Positions 61,735-64,000 of a stretch of 64,000 bases of DNA are shown here, in pieces. Positions within the stretch are counted from its first letter, which is position 1; every line of letters begins with the position of its first letter. Both the position numbers and the translations under genes were made by a program. The stretch is from Hormiphora californensis (lineage: Eukaryota > Ctenophora > Tentaculata > Cydippida > Pleurobrachiidae): NCBI GenBank assembly GCA_020137815.1, contig CM035350.1:2927037-2991036 (forward strand), given 5' to 3'. The notes under the pieces are model-generated. The model was given only the letters and a program-made list of their open reading frames with translations. It ran no database searches and was not told where the DNA came from.

Positions 61735-64000
61735 TCATCTCACTACCACCATCCTATTAAGGCCAAAAACTTTAGTATTTAACTGTTCTATATATCTCCC
61801 CTCGAATCTATCCAACTCTACCGCTGGCACCTGCCTTATGATCCCTACATTAAAGAGTTTTAAATCGAAATTGTTTTTGTGTCTGAGGAAGCAGTGGAGA
61901 CTCAAGGCACTTTTCTCAAAACTGAGATTAGTGTCTATTTTGAACTTGTTCCTGTGTCCGTTAAATCTGATGTGGAGAGGTGTCGTGGTTTGCCCAATGT
62001 AAGTAGTTTCCCGTCCACCATTCTCCAAACATATCCTACACTGAGCTATGTATATGACATTGGCTGTTTTGCAGTTCAACGTCATATCCAAATCAACCGA
62101 TTCTCCGTTGGTCTGGAACCTCGTGCTACTCCCCATCAATTCGCAGGTTTTGCACCCTTTCGATCCACATTTCTGGCTGTCTACCGGTACCCTCTCTTCA
62201 TGTCCTTCACTCAGTTTCCTATTCCGTACGACAGTGTTGCCTATAGAGGGGTGTTTTCTAAGGGCGAACACAGTCTGGACGTCTCCAGCAGCTGACTTGA
62301 TGTCTTCATCCATTGCTCTAACGAACGATTTCAGATTGTCAATACCTTTGAAGTATGAGGTCACAAACATGAGTTTCTTGGTGACCGGGGTACTGTTCTC
62401 GCTCGGTGTTGGGTTCTCTTGGGCAAGAACTCGTTCCAAAGCTCGAGGTTGCAGAGAATTGAGTGCCTCCATCTTGTGCCCGCTTTTCTCAAGATCTCTT
62501 TTAAGGTCCTCAACATCCCTGTCTCTTGTTTCCGGCAGTGAGTTTCTCTTCATAATCCGGATTAGCTGACTCACTGCCACTCATTTGAAGACATTCTCGT
62601 GGTGGTAGGAGTCTGTCTTCAGGTATAGTCTAGCATCGGTGGGCTTCCGGTAGAGTTCGTATTGTAGTCCCGTGCGATCTAGGTAGAGAGAGACGTCAAG
62701 GTAGTTAACCCTGTTTCCATACTGCTGGTCTCCAAACTGGATCCCATACTCAGCTGTTTTTAAATTCAGCTGGTTGATGAAGGTCGTTAATTGTCTCTCT
62801 GTTCCGACCCACACTCCGATGATGTCGTCAATAAATCGCCTCCATAACCTGATCTGTGAAGGGATTGGGTCTCGTATCGCATGAAAGATCAACCAATGAA
62901 GGGTGATGTCCGCTAGTTGTCGCGAGATACAGTTTCCAGTGGGTATACCCTTCACGCTGGTGAAAACCTTCCCCTCAAACGTGATAAAAGACTTTTCAAG
63001 TATGAGTGTGATGAAATTCCTCAACGTAGTCCTCCTGTCACGTGCAACCTTGCAGGTTACAAAAGCATGCTCCAGTGCCTGCAAAGCTACGTCCGGTCGG
63101 ATGCTGGGGTATAGTGACACCACGTCCAAAGTGAACAATTGGGTGCCTCCCCCTTTGAAAATGGCCTCCCCGCTTTTGCTGAGTGAGTCCAGCTGTTGTA
63201 GGAGATCATCTGTGTCCAAGATATACTCGTGTCCACAGTAGCTCTTGCTTATCTCCGTGATGTATGGCGATACCCATTTTTCAATCCTATAGAGTGGGCC
63301 AGCTCTGGTGGCGTGAACCAGCCTAGCTGGGGGTATTGTCTTCTCATCGATTTGCTGTTGCGTCAGCTTGTGTATTTTGAAGAGGGGGTAGGTATAGGGT
63401 ACTACAGGCCTAAATACGGGGGACTGCTTCAAATTGTTGTTCTTGTTCAGTCCTGTGATGCGTGTTTTGTCCTCCTCAGTAATCCTACCGCTCTCCAATT
63501 CATTCAAGACTGTCGCTTGTACATGTTTATTGGTGTCTGTCATCCTTTCTTCAATGGACTGGTTTACCTCGCAAAAGTTGTCACGGCAGTTTACTGAAGT
63601 TCGGATGGCTTGTAGAGCGTCCTCATAGTTGAGGATGAGGGTGGCCCCTCCCTTGTCAGCTCTGGTCACGAAGATTTGTTCCTCTTCTATTTTCCTCCTG
63701 ACCCACTTCTTTCCGTCTGCTTCCTTACGGGTTAGGTTGCTCTTGGGTTTCGGTGGGTTCAGCCCATCAATGTGGCTTAATAAACGACTTTTTATGTCCT
63801 CCACGGTGGCGTTATGGTAGTCGTTTGGTCCTCTTCTGGATGGGATTCTGAGGTCCTGGTGTCGGTCGTCTCGTAAGGGCTCGTTTTCATCCCCGGTTTT
63901 CTCGTGGAAGAAGGCCTTCCACTCCAACTTTCGTAGGTATTCCTTTGCATCGAATTTCAGGTCATACTTGTTGAAGTTACGTACTTCTACAAAGTTGAGG
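61735..64000 (-). pseudogene. Penelope-like retroelement: RT plus GIY-YIG endonuclease, one in-frame stop
   Basis: Minus-strand frame open from the window edge to 62584, then a TGA at 62581-62583, then open in the same frame to the stop at 61735. RT motifs in order: RADKGGATLIL, LFTLDVVSLYPSIRPDVAL, KGIPTGNCISRQLADI and RRFIDDIIGVW (the catalytic FIDD). The interrupting TGA falls in the conserved thumb-side block between HHENVFK and VAVSQLIRIM. The C-terminal part holds a GIY-YIG nuclease (VIYIAQCRICLENGG, then TYIGQTTTPLHIRFNGHRNK). The order RT then GIY-YIG is diagnostic of Penelope-like elements. The 5' end lies beyond the window. The single stop means a recently dead copy or a sequencing substitution. 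Confidence 0.92.

Overview
This is a eukaryotic nuclear window, almost certainly from an invertebrate animal. Genes are split by short GT-AG introns, there are no bacterial-style operons, and the gene set is metazoan: a rhodopsin-class GPCR, an ARID5-like BAH domain, an adiponectin receptor, an ELOVL elongase, nuclear XRN2 and a BK-channel beta-subunit-like protein. I cannot name the phylum from the sequence. Much of the window is repeats: nested foldback elements, MITEs with terminal inverted repeats, LINE fragments, a Penelope-like element, microsatellites and several satellites.

Layout. 1-9.3 kb holds no gene I can support. It contains foldback elements and long tracts where homopolymers look artificially inflated. 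9.8-13.7 kb holds two broken LINE fragments separated by a 52-bp satellite. 15.4-17.8 kb is a 2.4-kb foldback element carrying a nested MITE. 20.6-24.3 kb is a five-exon GPCR; one intron is a ~1.5-kb minisatellite built from copies of its own splice acceptor. 25.2-26.2 kb (minus) encodes the N-terminal module of an ARID5-like protein. 29.2-30.2 kb is an adiponectin receptor homologue and 31.2-33.4 kb an ELOVL elongase. 34.8-36.1 kb holds two MITEs and a retroelement fragment. 36.4-41.4 kb holds two tandem paralogues of a BTB/POZ protein. 41.8-45.4 kb is a complete five-exon XRN2. 46.7-61.4 kb is a BK beta-like gene. 61.7 kb to the end (minus) is a Penelope-like element cut by the window edge.

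The most interesting locus is the BK beta-like gene. At least nine short exons each encode a start codon, a cytoplasmic tail and one transmembrane helix. All end in the same phase with a related (K/R/Q)-P-x-x-x-G peptide, and all can splice to the same three downstream exons, which encode a cysteine-rich ectodomain and a second helix. This predicts a family of channel-subunit-like proteins that differ only in the N-terminus and TM1. A ~6-kb 445-bp satellite lies between the seventh and eighth variable exons.

Several otherwise conserved genes (ELOVL, adiponectin receptor, first BTB gene) and one retroelement fragment carry single extra bases that break the frame. Together with the homopolymer-inflated tracts, this points to uncorrected insertion errors in the assembly rather than several independent pseudogenes.
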